64,000 nt of DNA, from assembly GCF_002165255.2 (NCBI RefSeq), contig NZ_CP028561.1:1674001-1738000 (forward strand). Direction: 5' to 3'. This document shows positions 37,391 through 48,206 of the stretch, one piece after another (the stretch's first letter is position 1; each line of letters opens with the position of its first letter). The notes under the pieces were generated by a model. That model did no database searches. It had not been told where the DNA came from and saw nothing but the letters and a program-made list of their open reading frames with translations. This DNA is from Acinetobacter sp. WCHA45 (lineage in GTDB: Bacteria; Pseudomonadota; Gammaproteobacteria; Pseudomonadales; Moraxellaceae). The translations under genes and the position numbers were made by a program.

Positions 37391-38392
37391 ATGAAGTCAC
37401 TACAAGAGATCAAATTTTCAATTTTGGAGTTAGCTCCTGTCAGAGACGATAAAAGTATTGAATTTTCACTTCGTCATGCACTAGAAGTTGCTCAACACGC
37501 TGAAAAGCTTGGTTATGAACGTTTCTGGTTAGCTGAACATCACAATATGGATGGAATTGCGAGTTCCGCAACGGCAGTTTTACTAGGATTCATCGCAGCA
37601 AATACACACAAAATTCGCTTAGGTTCTGGTGGCATCATGTTACCTAATCATGCACCATTAGTTGTTGCAGAACAATTCGGGACTTTAGCAACACTTTATC
37701 CAAATCGTTTTGAACTTGGTTTGGGGCGTGCTCCAGGAACTGATCAAATGACGATGCGTGCATTACGACGCGGGCATCAAGAAACCGAAGATCAATTTCC
37801 TCGGGATGTAATGGAAATTTTGCAATATTTTAAAGACCCACAGCCCAACCAGAAAATTATTGCCACCCCAGGTCAAGGCACTCATGTACCTGTCTGGTTG
37901 CTAGGCTCAAGTCTGTTTAGCGCACAGCTTGCTGCAAAGTTGGGACTTCCCTATTCTTTTGCATCACATTTCGCTCCACGTATGTTAGGTCAAGCAATCG
38001 AAATTTACCGTGAGAATTTTCAAGCATCTGAATATCTTGATAAACCTTATGTGTCAATGGGCGTACCAACAGTCGTTGCGGCAACTTATGAAGAAGCACA
38101 ATATTTAGCTACCAGTTCTTATCAGCGTATTTTAAACCTGATTCGGGGGCACAGTCTAAAACTCAAACCGCCAACTGAATCAATACAATGTCTGGCAAGC
38201 AGCGCTGAGCAACTCGCCATCCAGAATTTCTATGCAATGGCTCAAATTGGTTCACAGGAAACTGTCAAAACAGGACTGGAAAAAATTGCCGCGCAATATG
38301 ATGTAGATGAGTTTATCTTCACCTGTGATATTTACGATACACAAAAACGTCTGGAAAACTTTAGCTTGCTCATGGAGCTAAAAAACCAGTAG
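37391..38392 (+). CDS. Luciferase-like flavin-dependent oxidoreductase, 333 aa
   Basis: LLM-class monooxygenase/oxidoreductase, related to the YhbW group. It begins [12 protein letters not shown], then [20 protein letters not shown] and [20 protein letters not shown], the usual FMN-binding barrel strands, and [19 protein letters not shown]. The length is standard. It is a single gene behind a duplicated palindrome, suggesting substrate-induced repression, for example in response to a xenobiotic or thiol stress. The substrate is not predictable. Confidence 0.88.
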   Translation: MKSLQEIKFSILELAPVRDDKSIEFSLRHALEVAQHAEKLGYERFWLAEHHNMDGIASSATAVLLGFIAANTHKIRLGSGGIMLPNHAPLVVAEQFGTLATLYPNRFELGLGRAPGTDQMTMRALRRGHQETEDQFPRDVMEILQYFKDPQPNQKIIATPGQGTHVPVWLLGSSLFSAQLAAKLGLPYSFASHFAPRMLGQAIEIYRENFQASEYLDKPYVSMGVPTVVAATYEEAQYLATSSYQRILNLIRGHSLKLKPPTESIQCLASSAEQLAIQNFYAMAQIGSQETVKTGLEKIAAQYDVDEFIFTCDIYDTQKRLENFSLLMELKNQ

Positions 38393-38406
38393 GCAATCCT
38401 ATTTTC

Positions 38407-38440
38407 AAATAAGCATTGCCTCGTTCCGCAATGCTTATTT
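38407..38440 (+). terminator. 13-bp hairpin after the luciferase-like gene
   Basis: AAATAAGCATTGC (38407-38419) and GCAATGCTTATTT (38428-38440) pair perfectly around an 8-nt loop. The T-run is short. Confidence 0.7.
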
Positions 38441-38656
38441 CACAACGCCCAAGTATTGATAGGAGGTATTTTTCTTGCCGTAACATAGATACTTTCGTTG
38501 AGGTTTATAGTTTTTATCCTGCAACATAATATCAATATTATTCTTCAAGCTTTTGTCTGTACGGATGTCATCAAGTGTCTCATCCGAGCTTTCATGGTTT
38601 TTACAGTCAAAATCGACCTGAATGGTATCAAGCGGTGCTTTATGAGGTTCCCAATC
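38435..38656 (-). pseudogene. Start-less C-terminal coding fragment, 74 codons
   Basis: An open frame on the minus strand, bounded upstream by TAA (38657-38659), encodes an orderly polar sequence (PLDTIQVDFDCKNHESSDET then LDDIRTDKSLKNN) ending in YQYLGVVK. It has no start codon before its middle and no ribosome-binding site. It looks like the 3' end of a deleted gene whose stop now overlaps the neighbouring hairpin. The family is not recognised. Confidence 0.4.
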
Positions 38657-38683
38657 TTATTTCTTCAAAATAAAAAAATAAAA

Positions 38684-38707
38684 AAGCGTAGCCTATCCTC
38701 TACGCTT
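38684..38707 (-). terminator. Intrinsic terminator of ppsR
   Basis: AAGCGTAG (38684-38691) and CTACGCTT (38700-38707) form an 8-bp stem. The minus-strand transcript continues TTTTTATTTTTTTATTTT. Confidence 0.9.
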
Positions 38708-38725
38708 CTCATTTAAAGATACTAT

Positions 38726-39562
38726 TTAGCCAATACGACGTTTTAAACCAGTCAACTGTAAAATACGCGTTGAAATTTCTTCAATCGACATTTCAGTGAC
38801 GTTCAAATACTTAATACCTTCAGAAATATAAATACCCTCTATGGCACGTAATTCCATTTGGCACTGACTAAAACTTGCATAACGACTATTGGCTTTTCGT
38901 TCGCTACGAATAGCGACCAATCGCTCAGCATCAATCATTAAACCAAAGAGCTTATTTTTATGTGCTCGTAGCACAGCAGGTAGACGATTATCATCTAAAT
39001 CTTCTTCAGTTAAAGGATAGTTCGCAACACGAATTCCAAACTGTAATGATAAATAAATCGAGGTTGGTGTTTTCCCAGATCGAGAAACGCCAACTAAAAT
39101 CAAGTCAGCTTTATCATAATGACGAGTTCGAGCACCATCATCATTGTCTAATGCAAAATGTACTGCATCAATACGAGCCTTATAAGATTCAGAATCTGTT
39201 ACAGCATGGGTCTGTCCAACTAAAGTTGTTGGTGGTGTCCCCAACTCTTGCTCGAGTTTACTAATTAATCCCTCGAAAACATCCAAATTTACGGCTTTAG
39301 CTGTATTAATAATTTCACGAACATGTGGGTCTACCAATGTGTCAAAAACAAGTGGTAAACATCCATCTCTTGATTGGCATCCATTGATGTCAACCACCAC
39401 ATTCATTGCAGCTTCTTCAGTGGTAATATAAGGCATAATATGAATATCAAAATCGACATTCGGAAATTGCGCAAGTAGTGAATGTCCAAGGGTTTCTGCG
39501 GTAATTGCAGTACCATCCGAAATAAAAAATACACTCCGTTTAATTTGTTTACTTTCGGGCAT
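38726..39562 (-). CDS. ppsR: PEP synthase regulatory protein (kinase/pyrophosphorylase), 278 aa
   Basis: DUF299-family bifunctional enzyme that inactivates PEP synthase by ADP-dependent phosphorylation and reactivates it by phosphate-dependent pyrophosphorolysis. The P-loop-like GVSRSGKTPTSIYLSLQFG and the N-terminal FFISDGTAITAETLGHSL are diagnostic. ATG 39562 is used, with AGGAG 7 nt upstream; a TTG three bases earlier is less well spaced. It is divergent from its target ppsA, 158 bp apart. Confidence 0.95.
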   Translation of the reverse strand: MPESKQIKRSVFFISDGTAITAETLGHSLLAQFPNVDFDIHIMPYITTEEAAMNVVVDINGCQSRDGCLPLVFDTLVDPHVREIINTAKAVNLDVFEGLISKLEQELGTPPTTLVGQTHAVTDSESYKARIDAVHFALDNDDGARTRHYDKADLILVGVSRSGKTPTSIYLSLQFGIRVANYPLTEEDLDDNRLPAVLRAHKNKLFGLMIDAERLVAIRSERKANSRYASFSQCQMELRAIEGIYISEGIKYLNVTEMSIEEISTRILQLTGLKRRIG

Positions 39563-39720
39563 CAAAATTCTCCTTAAACATTTGTCTTAGTGCTCTATAA
39601 TCTTTATAGTAAACTCATCTAACATGACTGTCGCTTAGTAAAATACTAAATCTAAGCACATTCGTATAATTTCATACCAATGATGGTCATTCATACTGCA
39701 AAAAAAGTGGAGTAAATACT

Positions 39721-42099
39721 TTGGAAGCGCGCGTAATCGGTCTGGAAAAATTAGGGAAACACGATGTCGAACTCGTAGGTGGGAAAAACTCATCTTTGGG
39801 TGAAATGATCAGCCATTTATCCAATGCTGGTGTATCGGTACCTGGTGGTTTTGCAACAACTGCTGCTGCCTATCGTGAGTTCTTGGATCAAAGCGGCTTA
39901 AATGCTCGAATTCAGGCTGAACTTGAGCAGCTAAATGTTGATGATGTAAACGCACTTATAGAGACAGGCGCTAAAATCCGTAAATGGATCGTTGATACCC
40001 CACTTACTGCTAATTTAGAACAAGAAATTCGTGACGCGTTTACAGCACTTTCAAACGGTAATCCAGACATCGCTGTTGCTGTACGTTCTTCTGCGACTGC
40101 AGAAGATTTACCTGATGCTTCTTTTGCAGGACAACAAGAAACTTTCTTAAATATTCGCGGAATTGATAACGTTCTTATCGCGATTAAAGAAGTTTTTGCT
40201 TCGCTTTATAATGACCGTGCCATCGCGTACCGTGTACACCAAGGTTTTGAACACAGTGTTGTTGCCCTATCTGCGGGTGTACAACGTATGGTTCGTTCAG
40301 AGACTGGTGCTGCAGGTGTAATGTTTACGCTTGACACAGAATCTGGTTTCCGTGATGTGGTATTTATTACTGCATCATACGGTCTGGGTGAAATGGTTGT
40401 TCAGGGAGCTGTCAACCCTGACGAATTCTATTTGTCAAAACCATTGTTAAATGCAGGTAAACACTCAGTTTTACGCCGCAATCTCGGTTCTAAACACCAA
40501 AAAATGATTTATGGTGAAGAAGGCGCTGCAGGTAAATCCGTTGTTGTGGTTGATGTTGAAAAACCAGAGCGTCAACAATTCGCATTAAATGATCATGAAT
40601 TACATGAACTTGCTAAACAAGCATTGATTATTGAACAACATTACGGCTCGCCAATGGACATCGAATGGGCGAAAGATGGTGATGATGGTCAAATCTACAT
40701 CGTTCAAGCACGTCCTGAAACTGTTAAAAGCCGTCAAAATGTCGGCACAATGGAACGTTACCTATTAAAACAACGTGGCACTGTCATCTGTGAAGGTCGT
40801 TCAATTGGTCAACGTATCGGTTCGGGTAAAGTTCGTGTCGTCACCTCAATTAAAGAAATGGATAAAGTACAAGACGGTGATGTACTTGTATCAGACATGA
40901 CTGACCCAGATTGGGAGCCAGTCATGAAACGTGCCGCAGCGATTGTGACCAATCGTGGTGGCCGTACTTGTCACGCTGCAATCATTGCACGTGAGTTAGG
41001 TGTACCAGCAATCGTGGGTTGTGGTAATGCAACAGAAGTATTAACCGATGGTCAAGAAGTCACTGTTTCGTGTGCTGAAGGTGATACAGGCTTTATCTAT
41101 GAAGGCGCATTAGATTTTGAGGTGCAACGTAACTCAATTCACTCAATGCCAAAACTTCCATTTAAGATTATGATGAATGTTGGTAATCCAGACCGTGCAT
41201 TCGACTTTGCTCAAATTCCAAATGAAGGGATTGGTCTTGCACGTCTTGAATTCATCATTAACCGTATGATCGGTGTACATCCTAAAGCGCTTCTCAATAT
41301 TGACAGCCTACCACGTGAAACACGTGCTGCTGTAATGACACGTACATCAGGTTATTCTTCGCCAATCGAATTCTATGTAGAAAAGTTAGTTGAAGGTATT
41401 TCAACACTTGCAGCTGCATTTGCTGAAAAACCAGTCATCGTTCGTATGTCTGACTTTAAGTCAAATGAATATGCAAACTTAATCGGCGGTAAATTATACG
41501 AGCCAGAAGAAGAAAACCCGATGTTGGGTTTCCGAGGTGCAAGTCGTTACGTATCTGACAACTTCCGTGACTGTTTTGAGCTTGAGTGCCGTGCTTTGAA
41601 GAAAGCCCGTGATGAAATGGGTTTAACCAATATTCAAATCATGATTCCATTCGTGCGTACAGTGTCAGAAGCAAAACGTGTGATTGAGTTGCTTGCTCAA
41701 AATGGTTTAAAACGTGGTGAAAATGGTCTAAAAATCATCATGATGTGTGAGCTTCCAACCAATGCTTTATTGGCTGAACAATTCCTTGAACATTTTGATG
41801 GTTTCTCAATTGGTTCAAATGATTTAACACAATTAACACTTGGTCTTGACCGTGATTCTGGTATTGTTTCTCACTTGTTTGATGAACGTGATGCAGCAGT
41901 TAAAGCGCTTCTTTCAATGGCAATTCATGCATGCCGTAAAGCAGGAAAATACGTTGGTATTTGTGGTCAAGGTCCTTCAGACCACCCTGACCTTGCTAAA
42001 TGGCTCATGGAACAAGGTATTGAATCTGTGTCACTTAACCCTGACTCAGTGCTTGATACTTGGTTCTTCCTTGCTGAAGAACAAATCAAGAAAGCCTAG
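39721..42099 (+). CDS. ppsA: Phosphoenolpyruvate synthase, 792 aa
   Basis: Converts pyruvate and ATP to PEP, AMP and phosphate for gluconeogenesis. The N-terminal ATP-binding domain ([34 protein letters not shown]) is followed by the mobile phosphohistidine domain [15 protein letters not shown] with His418. The C-terminal TIM barrel ([41 protein letters not shown]) is complete. The start codon is TTG with GGAG upstream, conserved-looking, and the first residues match the family. Regulated by the divergent ppsR product. Confidence 0.97.
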   Translation: MEARVIGLEKLGKHDVELVGGKNSSLGEMISHLSNAGVSVPGGFATTAAAYREFLDQSGLNARIQAELEQLNVDDVNALIETGAKIRKWIVDTPLTANLEQEIRDAFTALSNGNPDIAVAVRSSATAEDLPDASFAGQQETFLNIRGIDNVLIAIKEVFASLYNDRAIAYRVHQGFEHSVVALSAGVQRMVRSETGAAGVMFTLDTESGFRDVVFITASYGLGEMVVQGAVNPDEFYLSKPLLNAGKHSVLRRNLGSKHQKMIYGEEGAAGKSVVVVDVEKPERQQFALNDHELHELAKQALIIEQHYGSPMDIEWAKDGDDGQIYIVQARPETVKSRQNVGTMERYLLKQRGTVICEGRSIGQRIGSGKVRVVTSIKEMDKVQDGDVLVSDMTDPDWEPVMKRAAAIVTNRGGRTCHAAIIARELGVPAIVGCGNATEVLTDGQEVTVSCAEGDTGFIYEGALDFEVQRNSIHSMPKLPFKIMMNVGNPDRAFDFAQIPNEGIGLARLEFIINRMIGVHPKALLNIDSLPRETRAAVMTRTSGYSSPIEFYVEKLVEGISTLAAAFAEKPVIVRMSDFKSNEYANLIGGKLYEPEEENPMLGFRGASRYVSDNFRDCFELECRALKKARDEMGLTNIQIMIPFVRTVSEAKRVIELLAQNGLKRGENGLKIIMMCELPTNALLAEQFLEHFDGFSIGSNDLTQLTLGLDRDSGIVSHLFDERDAAVKALLSMAIHACRKAGKYVGICGQGPSDHPDLAKWLMEQGIESVSLNPDSVLDTWFFLAEEQIKKA

Positions 42100-42106
42100 T
42101 CTTTTT

Positions 42107-42135
42107 AAAAAAGACCCTTTCGTAGGGTCTTTTTT
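42107..42135 (+). terminator. Intrinsic terminator of ppsA
   Basis: AAGACCCT and AGGGTCTT around TTCGT, flanked by A-tract and T-tract. Confidence 0.92.
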
Positions 42136-42163
42136 CATCTTTAGTCATTGAGAATTTTTAATT

Positions 42164-42925
42164 ATGCAAATTTACTTGGCTCGTAATAACCAACAAGCTG
42201 GACCTTATAGTTTAGACCAACTGAACCAAATGCTTTCTAGCCAACAAGTATTACTTACAGACTTGGTGTGGCACGAAGGTATGGGTGAATGGAAAACTCT
42301 TGGCGAACTCACTCAAGGAAAACTTGTCTACGAACCTGTAGGTTATTCATCATTTAATCATCAAATTAACAATCAAACTGAGCAGTCAACTTTTAAAATT
42401 AAAGTTGAACAAAAAACATCTGAACTCGCCTCATTTCATTCTCGTGCACTCGCTAAGGTGATTGACTTAACACTTTGGCTGCCGATGGCTGCTATACCAT
42501 CTTTTTTCTTTAACGAAAGCCAGTACACAGAATTATTTAAAATTCAAAAGCAATTACAAGCAAGCCAAGTCGCTTCAAGTGAAGCAGCTGAGTTGCAGCA
42601 TCAACTTATGCAGCTTATTCCAAATGAAGCATGGATGAGTATTTTTGTTTATTTGATCCTAATGTTGATACTGCAAGCTTTTTTAATTGCGAAGTCTGGA
42701 CAAAGCATTGGTAAAAAAATAACCAAAATTAAAATCGTAGATGCTGAAACACATACGGCAATCAATACGATTAGAGCTTTTTGGTTGAGAAGTGCTTTAT
42801 TTATCATTCTGAATCTATTGTTTATGCCATTTATTACAATTATCGACTATGCTTTCTTTGCATTTAATAAAAATCGCCAAACTTTGCACGATAAATTGGC
42901 AAAAACTAAGGTCGTAAAGCAATAA
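42164..42925 (+). CDS. GYF_2 and RDD domain membrane protein, 253 aa
   Basis: Residues 1-50 form a GYF_2 domain (YLARNNQQAGPYSLDQL, WHEGMGEWKTL), a cytoplasmic protein-interaction module. Residues 85-253 form an RDD domain with three hydrophobic spans (VIDLTLWLPMAAIPSFF, IFVYLILMLILQAFLI, FIILNLLFMPFITIIDY) and the family RDD-like Arg/Asp sites (LAKVIDL, NRQTLHDKLAKT). RDD proteins are membrane proteins of uncertain transport role. Monocistronic between two terminators. Confidence 0.85.
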   Translation: MQIYLARNNQQAGPYSLDQLNQMLSSQQVLLTDLVWHEGMGEWKTLGELTQGKLVYEPVGYSSFNHQINNQTEQSTFKIKVEQKTSELASFHSRALAKVIDLTLWLPMAAIPSFFFNESQYTELFKIQKQLQASQVASSEAAELQHQLMQLIPNEAWMSIFVYLILMLILQAFLIAKSGQSIGKKITKIKIVDAETHTAINTIRAFWLRSALFIILNLLFMPFITIIDYAFFAFNKNRQTLHDKLAKTKVVKQ

Positions 42926-42940
42926 TTTTTAATTAACTAA

Positions 42941-42969
42941 GCAAAAGAGGATTTATTCCTCTTTTTTGC
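42941..42969 (+). terminator. Intrinsic terminator of the RDD gene
   Basis: GCAAAAGAGGA and TCCTCTTTTTTGC pair around a 5-nt loop with a T-run inside the right arm. Confidence 0.85.
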
Positions 42970-43113
42970 TCTATAAAATTGATATTTATAGAAAAAATAC
43001 ACATTTCAACAACAATTCCTACAAAATAAATCAGGTTTCAAAACAAGTATTTCTGACTGTGTTAGATGTAGCTTAGTTTTTCAATATGAGGCATAATGCC
43101 CAACAACGTAGCG

Positions 43114-43167
43114 GTGTCGCATGATTGCTAAGCATTTCACAAAAAATTCTTATCAATCATGCGACAC
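43114..43167. promoter_or_regulatory. 14-bp perfect inverted repeat upstream of cyoA
   Basis: GTGTCGCATGATTG (43114-43127) and CAATCATGCGACAC (43154-43167) are exact reverse complements separated by 26 bp, ending 58 bp before the cyoA ATG. No T-run follows. It could be an operator or a long leader hairpin controlling the oxidase operon. The remaining 42926-43225 gap holds only the RDD terminator and AT-rich DNA. Confidence 0.65.
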
Positions 43168-43225
43168 TTTAATCGCTATCCCATAATTTAAATTAGGGAA
43201 TGGGACTCTTCACCGAGGTTGTAAA

Positions 43226-44281
43226 ATGAGACAAACGATTTTAGCTGTATTGTCTTTATCAACGATGGCTGCGCTCTTGACAGGGTGTGGCGGTGATATG
43301 GTACTACTAAACAATAAAGGTCCAGTAGGTCAAGGTCAAAGTAGCCTGATGATGACTGCGATCTATCTAATGCTATTGGTGGTGATTCCATCAATTATCA
43401 TGGCATTATGGTTTGGTTGGCAATATCGCGCATCGAATAAAGATGCAGACTATAAACCTACTTGGGCACACTCTACGACAATTGAGATCGTTGTTTGGGG
43501 TGTTCCTGTCATTATTATTGGTATTTTAGCTTGGTTAACTTGGTGGGGTTCCCACAAGTACGACCCTTACCGTCCGTTAGAGTCAGATAAAGCGCCTTTA
43601 ACTGTTCAAGCAATCGCTGAACAATTTAAATGGATTTTTATCTATCCTGAGCAAAACATTGCAACGGTAAACGAAGTACGCTTCCCAGAAAAAACGCCTG
43701 TAAGCTTTAAGATTACTTCTAACTTTACGATGAACTCGTTCTTCATCCCACAGTTAGGTGGTCAGATCTATGCAATGGCGGGTATGCAAACTCATCTTCA
43801 CCTTTTAGCAGATGAACCAGGTGTATTCCGTGGTTTCTCAGCTAACTATTCAGGTTACGGTTTCTCACAAATGCGCTTCAAGGCACATAGTGTAACTGAA
43901 CCAGAGTTTGCACAATGGGTAGAAGCTGTTAAAGCGGGTAATGGTACAAGTATCAATGCTGAAGCAATTCAAAAAGGTACACTTGACCAAGCTGAATTAG
44001 CGACACTTAAAGATGGCGATCGTTCTAAACATCAGATCGAAATTCTTGTAAACCGTGCTAAGGCTGCTGGTGATGAAGAAGCACTTGCTAAAGCTGAAGC
44101 TATGAAACCGTTCCCGAACAAGCCACACCCTGTGACTTATTACTCTTCAGTTGAGCCAAAATTGTTTGAAACAATTATCAACCACTATATGAGTAATTAT
44201 CACGGTGCTGACCACTCTGCTGCTGGACATGCAACAGCAGAAACTCATGCTGCAGCTGAACACGCTGCTCAAGGGGAATAA
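43226..44281 (+). CDS. cyoA: Cytochrome bo3 ubiquinol oxidase subunit II, 351 aa
   Basis: Lipoprotein subunit of the proton-pumping quinol oxidase. The lipobox is LLTGC with Cys21. Two membrane helices follow (about 37-62 and 82-104), then the periplasmic cupredoxin domain (FKITSNFTMNSFFIPQLGGQ, YAMAGMQTHLHLLADEPG), without the CuA Cys ligands, as expected for a quinol oxidase. The C-terminal tail is extended and His/Ala-rich (HGADHSAAGHATAETHAAAE), somewhat longer than E. coli. GAGGT precedes the ATG. First gene of cyoABCDE. Confidence 0.97.
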   Translation: MRQTILAVLSLSTMAALLTGCGGDMVLLNNKGPVGQGQSSLMMTAIYLMLLVVIPSIIMALWFGWQYRASNKDADYKPTWAHSTTIEIVVWGVPVIIIGILAWLTWWGSHKYDPYRPLESDKAPLTVQAIAEQFKWIFIYPEQNIATVNEVRFPEKTPVSFKITSNFTMNSFFIPQLGGQIYAMAGMQTHLHLLADEPGVFRGFSANYSGYGFSQMRFKAHSVTEPEFAQWVEAVKAGNGTSINAEAIQKGTLDQAELATLKDGDRSKHQIEILVNRAKAAGDEEALAKAEAMKPFPNKPHPVTYYSSVEPKLFETIINHYMSNYHGADHSAAGHATAETHAAAEHAAQGE

Positions 44282-44284
44282 GAC

Positions 44285-46276
44285 ATGGATATGATTTTTG
44301 GCAAATTAGGCTGGGATTCTATTCCAACAGAGCCGATTGTACTCGTTACCATGGTCATGATGGCTCTTGGTGGCATTGCAGTTCTAGGCGGTATTACCTA
44401 TTTCAAAAAATGGGGATACTTATGGAACGAATGGTTCACATCAGTAGACCATAAGAAAATTGGTATCATGTATATCATCGTATCAGTAGTCATGCTTCTG
44501 CGTGGTTTCGCCGATGCGATCATGATGCGTTTACAACTTTTCCTCGCTAAAGGCGGTGGTGAAGGTTACTTACATCCAGACCATTACGATCAGATCTTTA
44601 CAGCACACGGTGTAATCATGATCTTCTTCGTGGCTATGGGTCTCGTTGTAGGTATGATGAACATTTCTGTTCCATTGCAAATCGGTGCTCGTGACGTAGC
44701 ATTCCCATTATTGAACTCTTTAAGCTTCTGGTTATTTGCGGGTGCTGCTGGTTTGATGATGGCTTCACTTGTTTTAGGTGAATTCGCTTCGACTGGTTGG
44801 ATGGCATACCCTCCTCTTTCAGGTATCCAATATTCACCAGGTGTAGGTGTTGACTACTACATTTGGGCACTCCAAGTTTCTGGTTTAGGTACGCTTTTAT
44901 CTGGTGTTAACTTCTTTGTTACCATCATTAAAATGCGTGCACCTGGCATGAAATTAATGGACATGCCTATTTTCACATGGACTTCACTGTGTACGGCTGT
45001 ATTAATCATTGCATCATTCCCTGTATTAACAGGTACGCTTGCAATGCTTACTTTAGACCGTTACTTCGGTTTCCATTTCTTCACTAATGAGCTTGGCGGT
45101 AGCCCAATGCTTTACGTGAACTTGATCTGGACATGGGGTCACCCTGAAGTATATATCTTGGTATTACCAGCATTTGGTTTATACTCAGAAATCGTTGCAA
45201 CCTTCTCTCGTAAGACGTTGTTCGGTTACAAATCAATGGTATATGCAACTATCGCAATTACTGTACTTGCGTTCGTTGTATGGCTTCACCACTTCTTTAC
45301 CATGGGTGCGGGTGCAAACGTTAACGCATTCTTCGGTATTATGACGATGGTTATTGCGATTCCTACAGGTGTGAAAATCTTCTCGTGGTTATTCACAATG
45401 TATAAAGGACGCATTACTTATACTACCCCGATGCTTTGGACACTTGGCTTCCTTGTGACTTTTGGTATCGGTGGTTTAACTGGTGTACTTATGGCTGTTC
45501 CACCTGCGGACTTCCTTGTACATAACTCACTCTTCTTGATCGCTCACTTCCATAACGTAATTATCGGTGGTGTGGTGTTTGGTATGTTTGCCGGCATCAT
45601 CTTCTACTGGCCGAAAATGTTTGGTTGGAAGCTCAACGAAGCATGGGGTAAAGCTGCGTTCTGGTTCTGGTTCATCGGTTTCTATTTTGCATTCATGCCA
45701 CTTTATATCCTTGGCTTCATGGGTATGACACGTCGTTTGAATACATATGACAACCCTGAATGGGATCCATACTTAGCAATTGCATTATTCGGTGCAGTAT
45801 TGATTGCTATCGGTATTGCTTGTTTCCTTATGCAGATTATCGTTGGTTTCTTACAACGTCATCAAAATATGGACTACACAGGCGATCCTTGGGATAGTCG
45901 TACACTTGAATGGTCTACGTCATCTCCTGCTCCATTCTATAACTTTGCACATGTACCAGAAGCTAGCGGCGTTGACCGTTTCTGGACTGACAAAGAAAAT
46001 GGCGTAGCATATGCACGTAACACTAAATATGAAGACATCCACATGCCGACTGATCGTGCTGCTGGTTTCGTGATTGCAATGTTCATTACTGTTCTTGGTT
46101 TTGCATTGATCTGGCATATTTGGTGGCTAGTCGTTGTTTCATTCGTTGCTTCAGTTGTTAGCTTGATCGTAAGCTCATTCACTAAGAATGTTGATTATTA
46201 TGTTCCTGCTGCTGAAGTAGAGCGTATTGAAAACGAACGCTATGCATTACTTGAAAAACACTTGAAGAAGGACTAA
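44285..46276 (+). CDS. cyoB: Cytochrome bo3 ubiquinol oxidase subunit I, 663 aa
   Basis: Catalytic heme-copper subunit. Fifteen or so membrane spans. Heme and CuB ligands lie in [26 protein letters not shown] (His-Tyr cross-link region), [19 protein letters not shown] and [13 protein letters not shown]. Length and motifs match E. coli CyoB, so ubiquinol oxidation with O2 reduction and proton pumping is secure. It starts 3 bp after cyoA. Confidence 0.98.
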   Translation: MDMIFGKLGWDSIPTEPIVLVTMVMMALGGIAVLGGITYFKKWGYLWNEWFTSVDHKKIGIMYIIVSVVMLLRGFADAIMMRLQLFLAKGGGEGYLHPDHYDQIFTAHGVIMIFFVAMGLVVGMMNISVPLQIGARDVAFPLLNSLSFWLFAGAAGLMMASLVLGEFASTGWMAYPPLSGIQYSPGVGVDYYIWALQVSGLGTLLSGVNFFVTIIKMRAPGMKLMDMPIFTWTSLCTAVLIIASFPVLTGTLAMLTLDRYFGFHFFTNELGGSPMLYVNLIWTWGHPEVYILVLPAFGLYSEIVATFSRKTLFGYKSMVYATIAITVLAFVVWLHHFFTMGAGANVNAFFGIMTMVIAIPTGVKIFSWLFTMYKGRITYTTPMLWTLGFLVTFGIGGLTGVLMAVPPADFLVHNSLFLIAHFHNVIIGGVVFGMFAGIIFYWPKMFGWKLNEAWGKAAFWFWFIGFYFAFMPLYILGFMGMTRRLNTYDNPEWDPYLAIALFGAVLIAIGIACFLMQIIVGFLQRHQNMDYTGDPWDSRTLEWSTSSPAPFYNFAHVPEASGVDRFWTDKENGVAYARNTKYEDIHMPTDRAAGFVIAMFITVLGFALIWHIWWLVVVSFVASVVSLIVSSFTKNVDYYVPAAEVERIENERYALLEKHLKKD

Positions 46277-46280
46277 GGAA

Positions 46281-46901
46281 ATGGCTGAAGTACTTCATCA
46301 CGACAACCACGGTCATGACGGTCATCACGAACATGATGATACAGACTTAACGGTCTTTGGTTTCTGGACTTATTTGATGAGTGACTTGATTCTTTTCGGA
46401 TCACTCTTCATTGCGTTCGCCGTATTAAGCAGTCATATTCCACCTGGTACTCCAAGTGCGAAAGATCTTTTTGGTGATTCTTTAGGTTTTGTTTTAACCG
46501 AAACTTTTGCCCTTTTGATCTCTTCGGTAACATTCGGATTTGCTGTTCTTGCATCTTATAAAAAGAACGTTAATCAAGTAATTACTTGGTTATTTGTTAC
46601 TTTCTTATTTGGTGCATCGTTCATTGGGATGGAAATTTATGAATTCCATCACCTTGTACATGCTGGCCATGGTCCAACTCATAGTGCGTTCTTATCAGCA
46701 TTCTTTACTTTGGTTGGTACACACGGTATCCACGTAACTTCTGGTTTAGTGTGGATGTTAGTATTGATGTATCAAATCAAAAAGAATGGTTTGACACTAC
46801 CGAATACACGTCGTCTTGCTTGCTTAAGCTTGTTTTGGCACTTCCTTGACATCGTTTGGATCTGTGTATTCAGCGTCGTTTACTTACTGGGAGTTCTCTA
46901 A
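46281..46901 (+). CDS. cyoC: Cytochrome bo3 ubiquinol oxidase subunit III, 206 aa
   Basis: Five membrane helices. The N-terminus is His/Asp-rich ([17 protein letters not shown]), followed by [46 protein letters not shown] and [20 protein letters not shown], all standard for COX3-family quinol oxidase subunits. It starts 4 bp after cyoB and its stop overlaps the cyoD start (TAATG). Confidence 0.97.
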   Translation: MAEVLHHDNHGHDGHHEHDDTDLTVFGFWTYLMSDLILFGSLFIAFAVLSSHIPPGTPSAKDLFGDSLGFVLTETFALLISSVTFGFAVLASYKKNVNQVITWLFVTFLFGASFIGMEIYEFHHLVHAGHGPTHSAFLSAFFTLVGTHGIHVTSGLVWMLVLMYQIKKNGLTLPNTRRLACLSLFWHFLDIVWICVFSVVYLLGVL

Positions 46902-47230
46902 TGAGTGGTCATGACCATAATGCTGCAGGTGCATCGCACGGTAACTTTAAGCAATACACTGTTGGGTTTATCCTATCTGTTATCCTCACCATCATCCCAT
47001 TCGGGATGGTGATGTCGGGCGGATTTAGCCGTGGCATCTTAGTTACTGTTATTGCAATCGCTGCTGTTGCTCAGGTAATCGTGCAACTTGTGTATTTCTT
47101 ACACATGAATACATCATCTGAACAACGCTGGAACCTTATTGCATTTATCTACACAATCTTATGTATTGCTGTACTTTTAGTCGGCTCTGTGTGGATTATG
47201 AATTACCTACACTACAACATGATGATCTAA
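46901..47230 (+). CDS. cyoD: Cytochrome bo3 ubiquinol oxidase subunit IV, 109 aa
   Basis: ATG 46901 shares its A with the cyoC stop. The longer frame from 46856 lies inside cyoC. The sequence is [19 protein letters not shown] followed by three membrane helices (FILSVILTIIPFGMVM, ILVTVIAIAAVAQVIVQLVY, LIAFIYTILCIAVLLVGSVW), the exact layout of CyoD, which assists assembly of the binuclear centre. Confidence 0.96.
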   Translation: MSGHDHNAAGASHGNFKQYTVGFILSVILTIIPFGMVMSGGFSRGILVTVIAIAAVAQVIVQLVYFLHMNTSSEQRWNLIAFIYTILCIAVLLVGSVWIMNYLHYNMMI

Positions 47231-47240
47231 ACTGATTGTC

Positions 47241-48119
47241 ATGTGGAAAAAGTATTTATTCCTGACTAAACCAGGAATTCTCTTCGGTAATTTTATTACC
47301 ACCTTGGGCGGCTTCTTTTTAGCCGCCCAAGGCTCTATAGACTTCCTCTTATTATTAATTACATTACTTGGAACAACTTTTGTGGTTGCTTCTGGTTGTG
47401 TAGTCAATAATGTTATTGATCAAGACATCGATCAAAAAATGCAACGCACAATGAATCGTGCTCTTGTTAAGAAAACCATATCTCCTTCTATTGCAATGTT
47501 TTATGCTCTTGTATTAGGTGTGATTGGTTTTAGCATGCTCTGGTTCTATGTGAATGCCTATGCATTTTTATTCGCAGTCATTGGTTTTGTCGTCTATGTC
47601 GGTTTTTATAGTTTGTGGACGAAACGTACCACGATCCATCAAACCGTGATTGGTAGTATTTCTGGAGCGAGTCCACCTGTTATTGGTTATACGGCTGTAA
47701 GTCATCATTTCGATATGGCTGCTCTTCTCATTTTTATTGCATATGCCTTATGGCAAATGCCGCATTCATGGGCAATTGCGATTTATCGTTTTGAAGATTA
47801 CAAAAACGCAGGCGTGCCTATTTTACCTGTTGCACGTTCTATTCATAGAACTAAAATCGAATCGCTGATCTATGTGATTTTATTCACTGTTGCGATGAAT
47901 GCTTTGTATATATATGGATATACCAATATTATTTTCTTGGTCATCTGTAATGCACTTTGTATTTACTGGTTTTACATTTGTATTTTAGGATTTAAAGCTG
48001 AAGATGATCAGCTTTGGGCAAAACGCTTTTTCCTTTTTTCAGTAATCTTAATTACTGTGATTAGTTTGAGCTTTAGCTTTACATTTAAAAGCCCTGCACC
48101 CTTCCTCCCTATTTTTTAA
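47241..48119 (+). CDS. cyoE: Protoheme IX farnesyltransferase (heme O synthase), 292 aa
   Basis: Integral membrane prenyltransferase that makes heme O for CyoB. The prenyl-diphosphate/Mg site is NNVIDQDIDQKMQRT (N-x3-D-x3-D type). The second loop is YRFEDYKNAGVPILPVARS. Seven to nine hydrophobic helices, normal length. Last gene of the cyo operon, ending in a terminator that overlaps the stop. Confidence 0.97.
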   Translation: MWKKYLFLTKPGILFGNFITTLGGFFLAAQGSIDFLLLLITLLGTTFVVASGCVVNNVIDQDIDQKMQRTMNRALVKKTISPSIAMFYALVLGVIGFSMLWFYVNAYAFLFAVIGFVVYVGFYSLWTKRTTIHQTVIGSISGASPPVIGYTAVSHHFDMAALLIFIAYALWQMPHSWAIAIYRFEDYKNAGVPILPVARSIHRTKIESLIYVILFTVAMNALYIYGYTNIIFLVICNALCIYWFYICILGFKAEDDQLWAKRFFLFSVILITVISLSFSFTFKSPAPFLPIF

Positions 48120-48147
48120 AAAGATAGAGACTTCTCTGTCTTTTTAT
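48117..48147 (+). terminator. Intrinsic terminator of the cyo operon
   Basis: AAAAAGATAGA and TCTGTCTTTTT form an 11-bp stem with one wobble, immediately at the cyoE stop. Confidence 0.85.
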
Positions 48148-48206
48148 TCCCCACTTCAGTTGTTATCATTTCGTGCAATAAAAACATTTCACCCTTTATT
48201 GCCTAA

